Below are positions 1 to 8,598 of a DNA stretch of 32,511 nucleotides, one piece after another. Both the position numbers and the translations under genes were made by a program. Numbering within the stretch: the stretch's first letter is position 1; every line of letters starts with the position of its first letter. The DNA lies in the NCBI GenBank assembly GCA_024640885.1, contig JAHEEC010000031.1:1-32511 (forward strand), in the 5' to 3' direction. The notes beneath the pieces were generated by a model. It had not been told where the DNA came from. It worked only from the letters and a program-made list of their open reading frames with translations, and did no database searches. The stretch comes from Bacteroidota bacterium (lineage in GTDB: Bacteria > Bacteroidota > Bacteroidia > Bacteroidales > GCA-2748055).

Positions 1-264
1 GTAGAGATAATCCCTTTCCGGTGAAAAAGCCAGGTAGGAGGGACCCACTGCCCCTGCAAAAGAATCGATTATGGAAAATTTACCTGCCCCCGGGTCAAAT
101 TCACAGAGAAAAATGGAATGCTCCAGGCTCCCGTCTGAAGAGCCCACAAAGAACCTGACAGGTCCCTCGGGCTCACCCGAGTCACCTCCCGGGCCCCTTC
201 CGGCGCAACCAAAAGTGAACAGTCCCACCAGTGCTATTGCTGCAGTACGAATAGTTCCTTTCAT
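1..264 (-). CDS. Lactonase-like beta-propeller lipoprotein (partial, 3' end off the window)
   Basis: The first 88 codons are read from an ATG at 264 leftwards, and the gene leaves the window at base 1. The N-terminus has a lysine/arginine start, a hydrophobic stretch and a lipobox ending in Cys20 (GLFTFGC), so this should be a lipoprotein. After a Gly/Pro-rich linker, FFVGSSDG, IFLCEFDPGAGKF and GPSYLAFSPERDYLY resemble the first blade of the YbhE/Pgl lactonase seven-bladed propeller family (PF10282). It follows xylE by 45 bases with no terminator between them, so it is probably the last gene of the xylose operon. A sugar-lactonase role outside the cytoplasm is inference; the missing three quarters could change the call. 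Confidence 0.6.
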   Translation of the reverse strand, partial: MKGTIRTAAIALVGLFTFGCAGRGPGGDSGEPEGPVRFFVGSSDGSLEHSIFLCEFDPGAGKFSIIDSFAGAVGPSYLAFSPERDYLY

Positions 265-309
265 AATTTTAAACTTTATAACTTTTAACGTCCCCACTTC
301 TCAGACAGC

Positions 310-1920
310 CTATTTGGGATTCCAGATCTTTTCAATCTCTTCCAGGGTTTTTCCCTTGGTTTCGGGTACCAGCCTTAAGATGAACCAGGCAGCCAGGATC
401 CCCATGGCTCCGTAAATCCAGTAGGAGAAGCCATGATTGAAGAGCCTGGTGAGCAGGGTGCTTTCGTTCATCATGGGGAAGGTCCATGAGATGATCAGGT
501 TGGCCACCCACTGGGAGGCCACGGCCACGGACATGGCCCCTTTGATGCGGTTGGGGAAGATCTCCGACAGCAGCACCCAGGTCACCGGTCCCCAGCTCAT
601 GGCAAAGGCGGCGGTATAGGTGAGCATGAAGATCAGGGAGAGGATCCCCATTTTCTCCAGGTAAAAGGACATTCCCAGGGCGAACATGCTCACGGCCATG
701 GCCAGGGCACCGATCACCATCAGCGGTTTACGTCCGAAGCGGTCCACCGTAAAGATAGCCACCACGGTAAAGGTAAGGTTTACGATCCCCACGATGATGG
801 TCTGAAGCAGCGACGAGTCGTTTCCGGATCCCATGCTCCTGAAAATATCCCCGGCGTAGTAAAGGACCACATTGATCCCCACGAACTGTTGAAATACCGA
901 GAGCAGGATCCCGATGACGATCACCAGTCCGCCAAAAGAGAGCCACGGTGCACGTGTCTCCTTCAGGGAGCTCTTGATATCTTCCATTACCTTCTCTGCA
1001 CTGACCGAATTAATGCGCTTCAACAGTGCCATTGCTTTTGGTTCCTGGTGCTTAAGGACCAGGAATCGTGGAGATTCAGGGATAAAAAACAGGAGCAGCA
1101 GAAACAGGGCCGCAGGAATGGTTTCTGAACCGAACATCCACCGCCACCCGATCACGTTGATCCATTCGGAAGCCCTTCCCCTGGCGATGGAGTAGTTTAC
1201 AAAGTAGACCACCAGCATTCCGAAAATAATGGCAAACTGGTTCCAAGAGACCAGCTTCCCCCGGATCCCGGCAGGCGCTATTTCAGCAATGTACATGGGT
1301 GAAAGCATGGAGGCCAGTCCAACCCCGATTCCCCCCAGCACCCTGTAGAAGATAAAGGAACTGATGGTCGCGAGCCCCATGAAGTTGAGTTTCTCCGGCA
1401 TGGCCGATCCCAGGGCAGAGATGAGAAAAAGTATGGCGGCAAGGATCAACCCCCGTTTCCGGCCCATGCCCTGGCTGATATATCCACCCAGGGAGCCTCC
1501 GATGATGCATCCCACCAGTGCACTTGAGATGGTAAATCCCTTGATGGAATTTCCCAGCGATTCGGTGAGCACATTGTCACCCCTCAAAAAGAAGAGATAG
1601 AGGACCACGGTCCCTGCCACCCAGAGCATGCCGCTCCAGAGGATCCCCCTGCTCTTACCGAAGAGCCTGATCATGAAACTGGTGACCAGCGCGACCACGA
1701 TCACCAGGCAGATGGTGACGATCCCCTTGAACTGGATGATGGTGGCCGTTGCAAGGACAGGATCCCCTTCAAGGGGGGTGATAAAGAACTGCCTGAGCGC
1801 ATCGGTAGCGCCGTTGATCACTGCAGTGTCATAACCGAACAGCAGCCCCCCCAGGGTGGCTACCAGTGTAAGTGCGTAAATTACCGGGGGTATGGACCGG
1901 GATCGGGTTTGATTTCCCAT
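310..1920 (-). CDS. xylE: D-xylose:H+ symporter, XylE-type MFS sugar porter
   Basis: This is a 536-residue inner-membrane sugar porter. It is close to E. coli XylE in many blocks: FGYDTAVI at 28-35 (Asp31 matches the proton-coupling Asp27), GGIGVGLASMLSPMYIAEIAP, LVSWNQFAIIFG, PESPRFLV, QQFVGINVVLYYA, DRFGRKPL, FAMSWGPVTWVLLSEIFP and the C-terminal PETKGKTLEEIEK. It lies 6 bases after xylA, in an operon with xylose isomerase and xylulokinase, which supports D-xylose as substrate. The loop after helix 1 is enlarged: residues about 50-115 hold two extra hydrophobic stretches (64-87 and 92-112) that E. coli XylE lacks, so the topology may be 14 helices rather than 12. Confidence 0.93.
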   Translation of the reverse strand: MGNQTRSRSIPPVIYALTLVATLGGLLFGYDTAVINGATDALRQFFITPLEGDPVLATATIIQFKGIVTICLVIVVALVTSFMIRLFGKSRGILWSGMLWVAGTVVLYLFFLRGDNVLTESLGNSIKGFTISSALVGCIIGGSLGGYISQGMGRKRGLILAAILFLISALGSAMPEKLNFMGLATISSFIFYRVLGGIGVGLASMLSPMYIAEIAPAGIRGKLVSWNQFAIIFGMLVVYFVNYSIARGRASEWINVIGWRWMFGSETIPAALFLLLLFFIPESPRFLVLKHQEPKAMALLKRINSVSAEKVMEDIKSSLKETRAPWLSFGGLVIVIGILLSVFQQFVGINVVLYYAGDIFRSMGSGNDSSLLQTIIVGIVNLTFTVVAIFTVDRFGRKPLMVIGALAMAVSMFALGMSFYLEKMGILSLIFMLTYTAAFAMSWGPVTWVLLSEIFPNRIKGAMSVAVASQWVANLIISWTFPMMNESTLLTRLFNHGFSYWIYGAMGILAAWFILRLVPETKGKTLEEIEKIWNPK

Positions 1921-1926
1921 GAGAGT

Positions 1927-3258
1927 CTATTTTATATACTGGTTAATAATGGCTTCGTAAAGTTCCTGTTTGCCTGAAATCTGCTTCGGTTCACCGTTAA
2001 CCTTCGCCAGCTTGCTCAGCTGTTCCAGGTTCAGTTCACCGCGTTCGAATTTGGCCCCGTCTCCCTGGTTGAAAGAGGCATACCGGTCTGACTTCATCTT
2101 CTTGAAGGATGATTTCTCCAGCATGTTCAGGGTGATCTCGTAAGCCCTGGCAAACGCATCCATGCCCGCGATGTGGGCGATAAAGATATCCTCCATGTCG
2201 GTACTGTTCCGGCGTGTCTTGGCATCAAAGTTGATCCCCCCCGAGGTGAATCCTCCACCCTCCACGATCACCAGCATGGATTCGATCAGTTCATAGAGGT
2301 TGATGGGGAACTGGTCCGTATCCCAGCCATTCTGATAATCTCCCCGGTTGGCATCGATGGAGCAGAAGAGCCCGTTGTCCACAGCCACCTGGAGCTCATG
2401 CTGGAAGGTATGGCCCGCAAGGGTGGCATGGTTCACCTCAATGTTCATTTTAAAATCTCCGGCCAGGCCATACTTATTAAGGAAGCCGATCACAGTGGCC
2501 GTATCAAAATCATACTGGTGCTTGGTGGGCTCCATGGGTTTGGGTTCGATCAGGAAGGGACCCTTAAATCCTTTGCCCCGTGCATAATCTTTGGCCATGT
2601 GCAGGAAACGGGCCAGGTGCTCCTGCTCCCTTTTCATATCTGTATTCAACAGGGACATATACCCTTCACGCCCTCCCCAGAATACATAATTTTCCCCTCC
2701 GAGGGCTATGGTGGCATCCAGGGCATTCTTCACCTGTGTAGCCGCCCAGGGCAACACATTGAAGTCAGGGTTTGTGGCCGCCCCGTTCATGTAACGCGGA
2801 TTTGAAAATACATTGGCCGTGCCCCAGAGCAGCTTTACCCCTGAAGCTTCCTGCTTTTGCTTTGCATATTCCACCATGGCCTGCAGGTTTGATTCATATT
2901 CACCCACAGAAGCTCCTTCCGAGACCACATCGATGTCGTGGAAACAGTAATATGGGGCCCCAATCTTGGTGATGAATTCAAAAGCCGCATCCATCTTATT
3001 CTTTGCCCGGTCAACGGCGCTGTTGCCTTGGGCCCATGGAAAGATCTGGGTCCCGGGCCCGAAGGGATCTTCACCGGTGCCGCAGAAGGTATGCCAGTAG
3101 GCGATGGCGAAACGCATGTGTTCTTTCATGCTCTTGCCGGCCACCACTTTTTTTTCATCGTAGAATTTGAATGCCAGCGGATTGTTCGATTCCCTGCCTT
3201 CAAATTTAATCCTCCCGATTCCCGGGAAATACTCCTTTTTTCCTAATAAATATTCCAT
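1927..3258 (-). CDS. xylA: Xylose isomerase
   Basis: This 443-residue protein has the usual length of the longer (class II) xylose isomerases, which convert D-xylose to D-xylulose in the cytoplasm using two divalent metal ions. The active-site block [10 protein letters not shown] gives His107 and Asp110, matching His101/Asp104 of the E. coli enzyme. [16 protein letters not shown] (Glu238, Lys240) and the [15 protein letters not shown] block carry the metal ligands, and [11 protein letters not shown] is the C-terminal ligand block. It sits 15 bases after xylB and 6 bases before xylE on the same strand. The start is an ATG with the typical N-terminus [15 protein letters not shown]. Confidence 0.97.
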   Translation of the reverse strand: MEYLLGKKEYFPGIGRIKFEGRESNNPLAFKFYDEKKVVAGKSMKEHMRFAIAYWHTFCGTGEDPFGPGTQIFPWAQGNSAVDRAKNKMDAAFEFITKIGAPYYCFHDIDVVSEGASVGEYESNLQAMVEYAKQKQEASGVKLLWGTANVFSNPRYMNGAATNPDFNVLPWAATQVKNALDATIALGGENYVFWGGREGYMSLLNTDMKREQEHLARFLHMAKDYARGKGFKGPFLIEPKPMEPTKHQYDFDTATVIGFLNKYGLAGDFKMNIEVNHATLAGHTFQHELQVAVDNGLFCSIDANRGDYQNGWDTDQFPINLYELIESMLVIVEGGGFTSGGINFDAKTRRNSTDMEDIFIAHIAGMDAFARAYEITLNMLEKSSFKKMKSDRYASFNQGDGAKFERGELNLEQLSKLAKVNGEPKQISGKQELYEAIINQYIK

Positions 3259-3273
3259 CGTATAAAATTTAAA

Positions 3274-4770
3274 TTATTCAGAATTGGCAATGCAAAGGTT
3301 CAGCACCTTTTTCCAGTCGTTGTATGCATCCACATACCGGTGGCTTTCAATCCCGGTGGGTTCGATCACCATCATCTTATTCAGGTTATCAAACGCTTCC
3401 TGGAAGGAGCCGAAAGTTCCCGATCCTATCCCGGCGCCGTTGGCTGCACCGATGGAGCCATCGGTGTCATAGAGTTCAATGGTAGCCCCCGAAATCTCTG
3501 CAAGGGTTTCCCTGAAAACCGGGCTCAGGAACATGTTGGCAAGACCGGCCCGGATCACAGTGGGGTGGATTCCGATCTCTTTCAAGATCTGCATCCCGTA
3601 GTGCATGGCAAATGCCACCCCTTCCTGCGCTGCGCGGACCAGGTGGGCACTGCTGTGGATGTTAAAATTAATGTTCTTGATGGTGGCCCCCACATTCAGG
3701 TTCCCCAGCATCCTTTCTGCCCCGTTCCCGAAGGGCAGCATGAGCAATCCCCCGGATCCGACAGGGGCCTCCATGGCCAGGTCATTGAGGGCAGGGTAGT
3801 TCATCTGGTGCGGAGAGAGGTGTTGTTTGAGCCAGGAATACTGGATCCCGGTCCCGTTAATGCACAGCAGTACCCCGAGCCTGTTCATCTCGGGACTGTG
3901 GTTCACATGTGCAAAGGTGTTGACCCTGCTCAGGGGATCATACTTTACCTCGTCACTCACCCCGTAGACCACACCTGAAGTCCCCGCAGTGGCAGCGATT
4001 TCACCGGGATTCAGCACATTCAGGGAGAATGCATTGTTGGGCTGGTCCCCGGCTCGGTAGGCGATCTGGATCCCCGGTACCAGTCCCAGCTCCCTGGCGG
4101 CCCGGGCAGACAGGCGGCCCTGTTCGGAAAATGTGGGGACAATGTCAGGCACCAGGTGTTCATGGATCCCGTAATATTGCAACAGAAAGTCAGCCAGGGA
4201 ATTGACACTGAAGTCCCACATGATTCCCTCTGAGAGCCCGGAAATGGTGGTGTTGATCTCACCGGTGAGTTTCATGGCAATGTAATCGCCCGGAAGCATG
4301 AATTTATATGCTTTTTCGTAAACCTCCGGTTCATTCATGATCACCCAGCTCAGTTTGGAGGCGGTAAAGTTGCCGGGGGAGTTCAGGAGGCGTGACAGGC
4401 ATGCTTCTTCACCCAGGGTTTTCATGGCATGATCGCCATAAGGTACTGCGCGGGAATCACACCAGATGATCGAAGATCTCAGGAGCTTATGCTCCTTATC
4501 CACCAGGACAAGGCCGTGCATCTGGTATGCAATTCCTATGGCCTGGATGGATGACGGGTTGATCTCGGCGGACTGCATGACATCGTTGGTTGCCAGGATC
4601 AGGTTTGTCCACCACTGCTCAGGATCCTGCTCGGCCCACCCTGACATAGGGGCATCGATCTTCATTTCCTTCTTGGGATGAAAAGCTGAGGCCGTGCAAC
4701 GTCCCGTTTCGGCGTTGATCAGGCTTGCTTTCACCGAGGAACTTCCTACATCATAACCTAATAAATACAT
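3274..4770 (-). CDS. xylB: Xylulokinase (FGGY carbohydrate kinase)
   Basis: This 498-residue FGGY-family kinase phosphorylates D-xylulose to xylulose-5-phosphate for the pentose phosphate pathway. The first ATP-binding block is YLLGYDVGSSSVKASL. QMHGLVLVD (residues 83-91) is the XylB-type sugar contact, and Asp242 in RAGDQPNNAF is the expected catalytic base. AGTSGVVYG and the C-terminal GAANGAGIGSG are the nucleotide-binding glycine loops. The gene starts 26 bases after the NUDIX regulator and is followed directly by xylA, which fixes the substrate among FGGY kinases. No truncation is seen. Confidence 0.95.
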   Translation of the reverse strand: MYLLGYDVGSSSVKASLINAETGRCTASAFHPKKEMKIDAPMSGWAEQDPEQWWTNLILATNDVMQSAEINPSSIQAIGIAYQMHGLVLVDKEHKLLRSSIIWCDSRAVPYGDHAMKTLGEEACLSRLLNSPGNFTASKLSWVIMNEPEVYEKAYKFMLPGDYIAMKLTGEINTTISGLSEGIMWDFSVNSLADFLLQYYGIHEHLVPDIVPTFSEQGRLSARAARELGLVPGIQIAYRAGDQPNNAFSLNVLNPGEIAATAGTSGVVYGVSDEVKYDPLSRVNTFAHVNHSPEMNRLGVLLCINGTGIQYSWLKQHLSPHQMNYPALNDLAMEAPVGSGGLLMLPFGNGAERMLGNLNVGATIKNINFNIHSSAHLVRAAQEGVAFAMHYGMQILKEIGIHPTVIRAGLANMFLSPVFRETLAEISGATIELYDTDGSIGAANGAGIGSGTFGSFQEAFDNLNKMMVIEPTGIESHRYVDAYNDWKKVLNLCIANSE

Positions 4771-4796
4771 AATTAATGTTTGTAAAGTATGTTCAG

Positions 4797-5540
4797 TTAA
4801 AAGTTGAAACTTATGTATTCCTTTTTATGTGCTTCATAACGGTTCCGGTCGAAGCGGTAATAGAACGCAGGTTTATGTGCCACACCCCGCTGTTTCTCAT
4901 CCAGCTGGACGACACAGGCGGACTTCAGTATTTTCTTTCTGAAATTTCGGTTATCAAAAGAGCTTCCCAGGACCACTTCATAAAGTGACTGCAGTTCCCT
5001 GATGGTGAATTTCTCCGGCAATAACTCGAATCCGATGGGCTCAATCTGAAGGGCCTTTTGAAGGTGCTCCAGTCCTGTTTGGATAATTGCCGCATGATCG
5101 AATGCCAGGGCAGGGATCCTGTGAATGTCCATCCAGCTGGCCCTGTTTTTTAAAGCGAATTCCTCGTTGCTTTCAGTAATGTTGATCAGGGCATAATAGG
5201 CCGAAGTGACCACACGGCGGATCTCCATCCCGGTGGTCTCCTTCAGCCACTGCATATCGACCAGCCTGGAGATCCGGTCAGGCTGACCAAACACGGCAAA
5301 TTGCTGAAGATAAATGTTCCTTAATCCCGTTAACTCTTCCAGGGTTCTCGTGGCGGCACTGTCCAGGTCTTCATCAATGTCCATAAAATCACCCGGAAGC
5401 TTATGATCCGTTGCACGCACTCCGTTTTCGTCCAGGTACTCCCTTTCGATAAGCAATACCCTCAGCCTGTTGGTGCTGAATCCGAAAATCACGCAGTCCA
5501 CAGAGATGTGCGGATTTATAGTCCGGGGCGTTGCATTCAC
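4797..5540 (-). CDS. NrtR-type NUDIX transcriptional regulator of xylose use
   Basis: A 247-residue protein with a Nudix domain (about 10-150) and a C-terminal winged helix (about 170-247; KFTIRELQSLYEVV, DNRNFRKKIL). The Nudix box at 50-73 is degenerate: RTLEELTGL lacks the first Glu of the REUxEExGU signature, as expected for a sensor rather than a hydrolase. Bacteroidota use such NUDIX regulators for arabinose (AraR of Bacteroides) and, by genome-context work, for xylose. It heads the xylBAE operon. The start is a GTG at 5540: an in-frame TAA lies four codons upstream and there is no in-frame ATG nearby. The operator-like repeat at 5576-5600 and a -7 match overlap just upstream, which suggests autoregulation. 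The effector is unknown. Confidence 0.85.
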   Translation of the reverse strand: MNATPRTINPHISVDCVIFGFSTNRLRVLLIEREYLDENGVRATDHKLPGDFMDIDEDLDSAATRTLEELTGLRNIYLQQFAVFGQPDRISRLVDMQWLKETTGMEIRRVVTSAYYALINITESNEEFALKNRASWMDIHRIPALAFDHAAIIQTGLEHLQKALQIEPIGFELLPEKFTIRELQSLYEVVLGSSFDNRNFRKKILKSACVVQLDEKQRGVAHKPAFYYRFDRNRYEAHKKEYISFNF

Positions 5541-5572
5541 CCAACTAAATTATGAAACTAATTGATCAAAAA

Positions 5573-5600
5573 CAAAGTTAACGTAAAAATTACGCTAACT
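5573..5600 (-). promoter_or_regulatory. Candidate NUDIX-regulator operator overlapping the xyl operon promoter
   Basis: AGTTAACGTAA (5576-5586), spacer AAA, TTACGCTAACT (5590-5600): an 11+3+11 bp inverted repeat with 10 of 11 pairs matching. On the minus strand, TAACTTTG (5573-5580), a match to the Bacteroidota -7 element TAnnTTTG, overlaps its downstream end, so bound regulator would block the promoter. It lies 35 bases before the GTG start of the NUDIX regulator. Binding by that protein is inferred. Confidence 0.7.
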
Positions 5601-5650
5601 AATCTCCATTGGAAGTGAAACGTCTAATTCATCATCAAGGATGCCGCCTG

Positions 5651-7108
5651 CTATTTCATTAACAGGTTCGGTAGCCAGAGGCTTAACGAGGGGATATAGG
5701 TCACCAGCATCAGGACCACGAACATGATGATGAACATGGGTAGCAGCGGCCTGATTACCTGTTCAATCTTCAGGTTGGCCACACTGCACCCGATAAACAG
5801 CACAGAACCTACTGGAGGCGTGCATAGCCCCACGCAGAGGTTCAGCACCATGATGATCCCGAAATGGATGGGGTCCATACCCAGCTGGGCGGTAACCACC
5901 GGCAGGAAAATGGGCGTAAATATGAGCACTGCCGGGGTCATATCCATAAACACCCCCACAAAAAGCAGGATAAAGTTTATGACCAGCAGGATGACAAAAG
6001 GATTGTCGCTCAGGTTCAGCAAACCGGCACTCACATTCTGGGGAATATTCTCAAAGGACATGATCCATGACATCCCGATGCTGGTGGCCACCAGCAAAAG
6101 TACAATGCAGGTGGTGCGGACCGATCTGAGAATGATGGCCGGAAGATCCTTCAGTGTAATCTCCTTGTAGATCAGGGCCAGGATCAGGGCATACAAGACA
6201 GCCACGGCAGATGCCTCGGTGGCGGTGAAAAATCCAGCCACGATCCCGCCGATCACAATCACCAGCATAAGCAGGGAAGGGAGGGCATCAATGAATTTCC
6301 TGAAGGCAAACTTGAAGAATTCCCAGTTCCGGGCCGATTTGTAGGCCGATGCTGCCAGACCCGCTCCCAGCAGACCGTATATCACTATCTTAAAGAGTGC
6401 TGGAGAGGCCTGGTCATGCACCACCTTTATACCGATGCCTGCGCCCACAAGCACCAGTGAAAGAAGCAGGACTTTTCCAAGGGTTCTCATCAATCCTGAA
6501 ATCCCTTTGTTCTTGAATACCATCATGGACATGGCCACAAGCATGATCCCCACTCCTGTGAGAATACCGGGAACATAACCTGCCAGGAAAAGTGCGGTGA
6601 TGGAAGCACCTCCGCTGGCAAGGGAATAGATGATCAGGATGTTGCTTGGAGGAATGGTCAGCCCGGTGGTGGCGGAAGTGATATTCACGGCCGCACTGAA
6701 ACTTTCATCATATCCCTCCTTTTTCATCTCGGGCCCCATGATGCTGCCGATGGCAGAAGTGGCTGCGGCGGCCGAACCGGAAATGGCACCGAACAGCATA
6801 TTGGCCATCACATTGACGAACGCCAGTCCGGCAGGAAGTTTCCCCACCAGGACCCTGGCAAAATTGATCAGTCGCATGGCGATCCCTCCGCTGTTCATGA
6901 TGCCCCCTGCAAGCACGAAGAAGGGGATGGCCAGCAACGCAAAACTGTCCAGTCCCGTAGCCATTCGGTGCGCAAAGGTGGTGAAGGCCGGAAGGGCATC
7001 AATGGACATGAGCATGGTGAGGATCCCGGCTATGCCGATGCTGAATGCAATGGGGACACCAATCACCAGGAGAATGACAAAGCTGAGGACAAGGACAAGG
7101 ACTTCCAT
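5651..7108 (-). CDS. dctM: TRAP transporter large permease (DctM family)
   Basis: This 485-residue polytopic membrane subunit drives Na+-coupled uptake of an organic acid together with the DctQ and DctP partners. Typical DctM blocks are FALLAIPFFVLAGGIM, FGAISGSAAAATSAIGSIMGPEM, TTGLTIPPSNILIIY, FTATEASAVAVLYAL and GLCTPPVGSVLFIG. Most DctM proteins have about 430 residues; this one has about 55 more, with two extra hydrophobic segments (about 209-229 and 237-256) after the FLAGYVPG block. The gene is last in the eda-dctP-dctQ-dctM operon, 4 bases (or 3 intervening) after dctQ. Uronate uptake is inferred from context and DctP, not from this subunit. Confidence 0.93.
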   Translation of the reverse strand: MEVLVLVLSFVILLVIGVPIAFSIGIAGILTMLMSIDALPAFTTFAHRMATGLDSFALLAIPFFVLAGGIMNSGGIAMRLINFARVLVGKLPAGLAFVNVMANMLFGAISGSAAAATSAIGSIMGPEMKKEGYDESFSAAVNITSATTGLTIPPSNILIIYSLASGGASITALFLAGYVPGILTGVGIMLVAMSMMVFKNKGISGLMRTLGKVLLLSLVLVGAGIGIKVVHDQASPALFKIVIYGLLGAGLAASAYKSARNWEFFKFAFRKFIDALPSLLMLVIVIGGIVAGFFTATEASAVAVLYALILALIYKEITLKDLPAIILRSVRTTCIVLLLVATSIGMSWIMSFENIPQNVSAGLLNLSDNPFVILLVINFILLFVGVFMDMTPAVLIFTPIFLPVVTAQLGMDPIHFGIIMVLNLCVGLCTPPVGSVLFIGCSVANLKIEQVIRPLLPMFIIMFVVLMLVTYIPSLSLWLPNLLMK

Positions 7109-7112
7109 AGGG

Positions 7113-7583
7113 TTATGTTTTGCTTAGTTCTATCATATGCAATACTTTATAATATATGATGATCAACCCGCTTATGGGAAGAATGATGTAGACATAACCA
7201 AGCGGAAGTTCCAGTGCGGCTGATTTTACCTGAAGCACAAACCTGGTATACATCAGGATGATCCCACCCACCACCATCACAGCCAATGCGAACAGCAGGA
7301 TCAGCACATGGATGATGTACAACAACCTCTTTTGCCTGGCAGGGGATGACTTTTGAATCAGTATGTCAATGGCCAGGTGCTCACTTCTGCCAGCCACATA
7401 GGCTGCACCCAGAACCCCCACCCAGATGAGCAGAAAACCTGCCAGCTCATCGGTAAAGGAACTGGGGGAAGAGAGGAGGTAACGGCTGATTACCTGCCAG
7501 AGCACATCAATGACCAGGATCGACATGAGGAATACCAGGGTAAACTCCAGGACCTTGTTGAATCTTTGCTGAAACTTCATCAT
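7113..7583 (-). CDS. dctQ: TRAP transporter small permease (DctQ family)
   Basis: A small membrane subunit of 156 residues with four hydrophobic segments. It shows the DctQ-type blocks VIDVLWQVISRYLL, SSFTDELAGFLLIWVGVLGAAY and HLAIDIL, and it sits between dctP and dctM. I chose the ATG at 7583; the frame could also open at a GTG at 7598 (five extra residues) or at the second ATG at 7580. The purine-rich GAAAGAA just before 7583 supports the internal start. It works as the partner of the large permease. Confidence 0.9.
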   Translation of the reverse strand: MMKFQQRFNKVLEFTLVFLMSILVIDVLWQVISRYLLSSPSSFTDELAGFLLIWVGVLGAAYVAGRSEHLAIDILIQKSSPARQKRLLYIIHVLILLFALAVMVVGGIILMYTRFVLQVKSAALELPLGYVYIILPISGLIIIYYKVLHMIELSKT

Positions 7584-7606
7584 ATTCTTTCTTTCCACAT
7601 TATGAC

Positions 7607-8584
7607 TTATTGCACCGCTTTGATCCGGGTAATCAGGTCATATACCTTTGGATCGTCCCTGTAGGACTCCAGGAGCGGTGCCACTTTCTCGGCGAACGGT
7701 TCCTTGTCAGGGTAAGTAATGGTTACCCCTTCCGCTTCAACGATCTCAAGGGATTCCTTTTCGGACTCGGCCCACAGCCTGCGCTCAACCGGAACCGATT
7801 CGTTTGCAGCCTGCTGCAACCAAACCTGTTCCTGTTCGGTGAGCTTTTCCCACACCTTTTCACTGACGATCAGTACATCGGGCACCATGGTGTGTTCGTT
7901 CAGGCTGTAAAACTTACATACCTCGTAATGGTGGCTGGTATAAAAACTGGGCGGATTATTCTCGGCTCCATCCACCACCCCGCTTTGCAGTGCAGTATAG
8001 AGTTCTCCCCAGGAAATCGGGGTGGGTGATCCTCCCTGTGCCTTGACCATCTCCATGGCGGTGATGCTCTTCATGACCCTGATTTTTAATCCTTTCAGGT
8101 CATCCGGCGTTTGGATGGAGCGGTCAATGGTATAAAAGCTTCGGCTTCCAGCATCATAAAAGCACAATCCCCGCATCCAGAAGGGCACGGTGCTCAGTAA
8201 AAGTTCCTGCCCGATCTCACCGTCGAGCACCTTAAAAGCGTGCGCTTTGGATCTGAACACGTAGGGCAGTCCCAGGACTTTGAAATCCTCCACAAAACTT
8301 TCCATCACTGCAGCGGATACCTTGGTAATGGCCAGGCTGCCTATCTGTACCAGTTCCACGCATTGTTGCTCCGATCCAAGCTGGCCGCTGGGATAGATCT
8401 CGATGGTGAGTTCACCGCCGGAGATCTCCTTGCAGCGATCGGCCATGTATACCATTGCACTGTGGACCGGGTGTGAGGGATCCAGGCCATGGGCCAGTTT
8501 GAGGACCCTTCCCTGTTGCTTCTGGATGCATCCGGTGAGCAGCAGGGAGGACAGTAACAATACAAGAATTGATCTGATCTTCAT
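7607..8584 (-). CDS. dctP: TRAP transporter substrate-binding lipoprotein (DctP family), probably uronate-specific
   Basis: A 325-residue binding protein that catches the substrate outside the inner membrane and hands it to DctQM. The signal peptide ends in a lipobox with Cys19 (LLLTGC), so it is lipid-anchored rather than free. DctP hallmarks are GLKIRVM, with the carboxylate-binding Arg169, and WGELYTALQSGVVDGAENN at 192-210. The last block resembles DctP proteins that bind glucuronate, galacturonate and other sugar acids. Its operon partner is KDPG aldolase, and the operon shares an operator with the kdu genes, which together support uronate or a related sugar acid as substrate. Exact specificity cannot be read from sequence. 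Confidence 0.9.
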   Translation of the reverse strand: MKIRSILVLLLSSLLLTGCIQKQQGRVLKLAHGLDPSHPVHSAMVYMADRCKEISGGELTIEIYPSGQLGSEQQCVELVQIGSLAITKVSAAVMESFVEDFKVLGLPYVFRSKAHAFKVLDGEIGQELLLSTVPFWMRGLCFYDAGSRSFYTIDRSIQTPDDLKGLKIRVMKSITAMEMVKAQGGSPTPISWGELYTALQSGVVDGAENNPPSFYTSHHYEVCKFYSLNEHTMVPDVLIVSEKVWEKLTEQEQVWLQQAANESVPVERRLWAESEKESLEIVEAEGVTITYPDKEPFAEKVAPLLESYRDDPKVYDLITRIKAVQ

Positions 8585-8598
8585 AGGTTCGGGATCGG

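Noticed and set aside
2173-2805. A 210-codon plus-strand frame
   Set aside because: It is fully inside xylA, which is certain, and shows no protein family pattern.
3340-3978. A 212-codon plus-strand frame
   Set aside because: It is inside xylB on the opposite strand and has no recognisable pattern.
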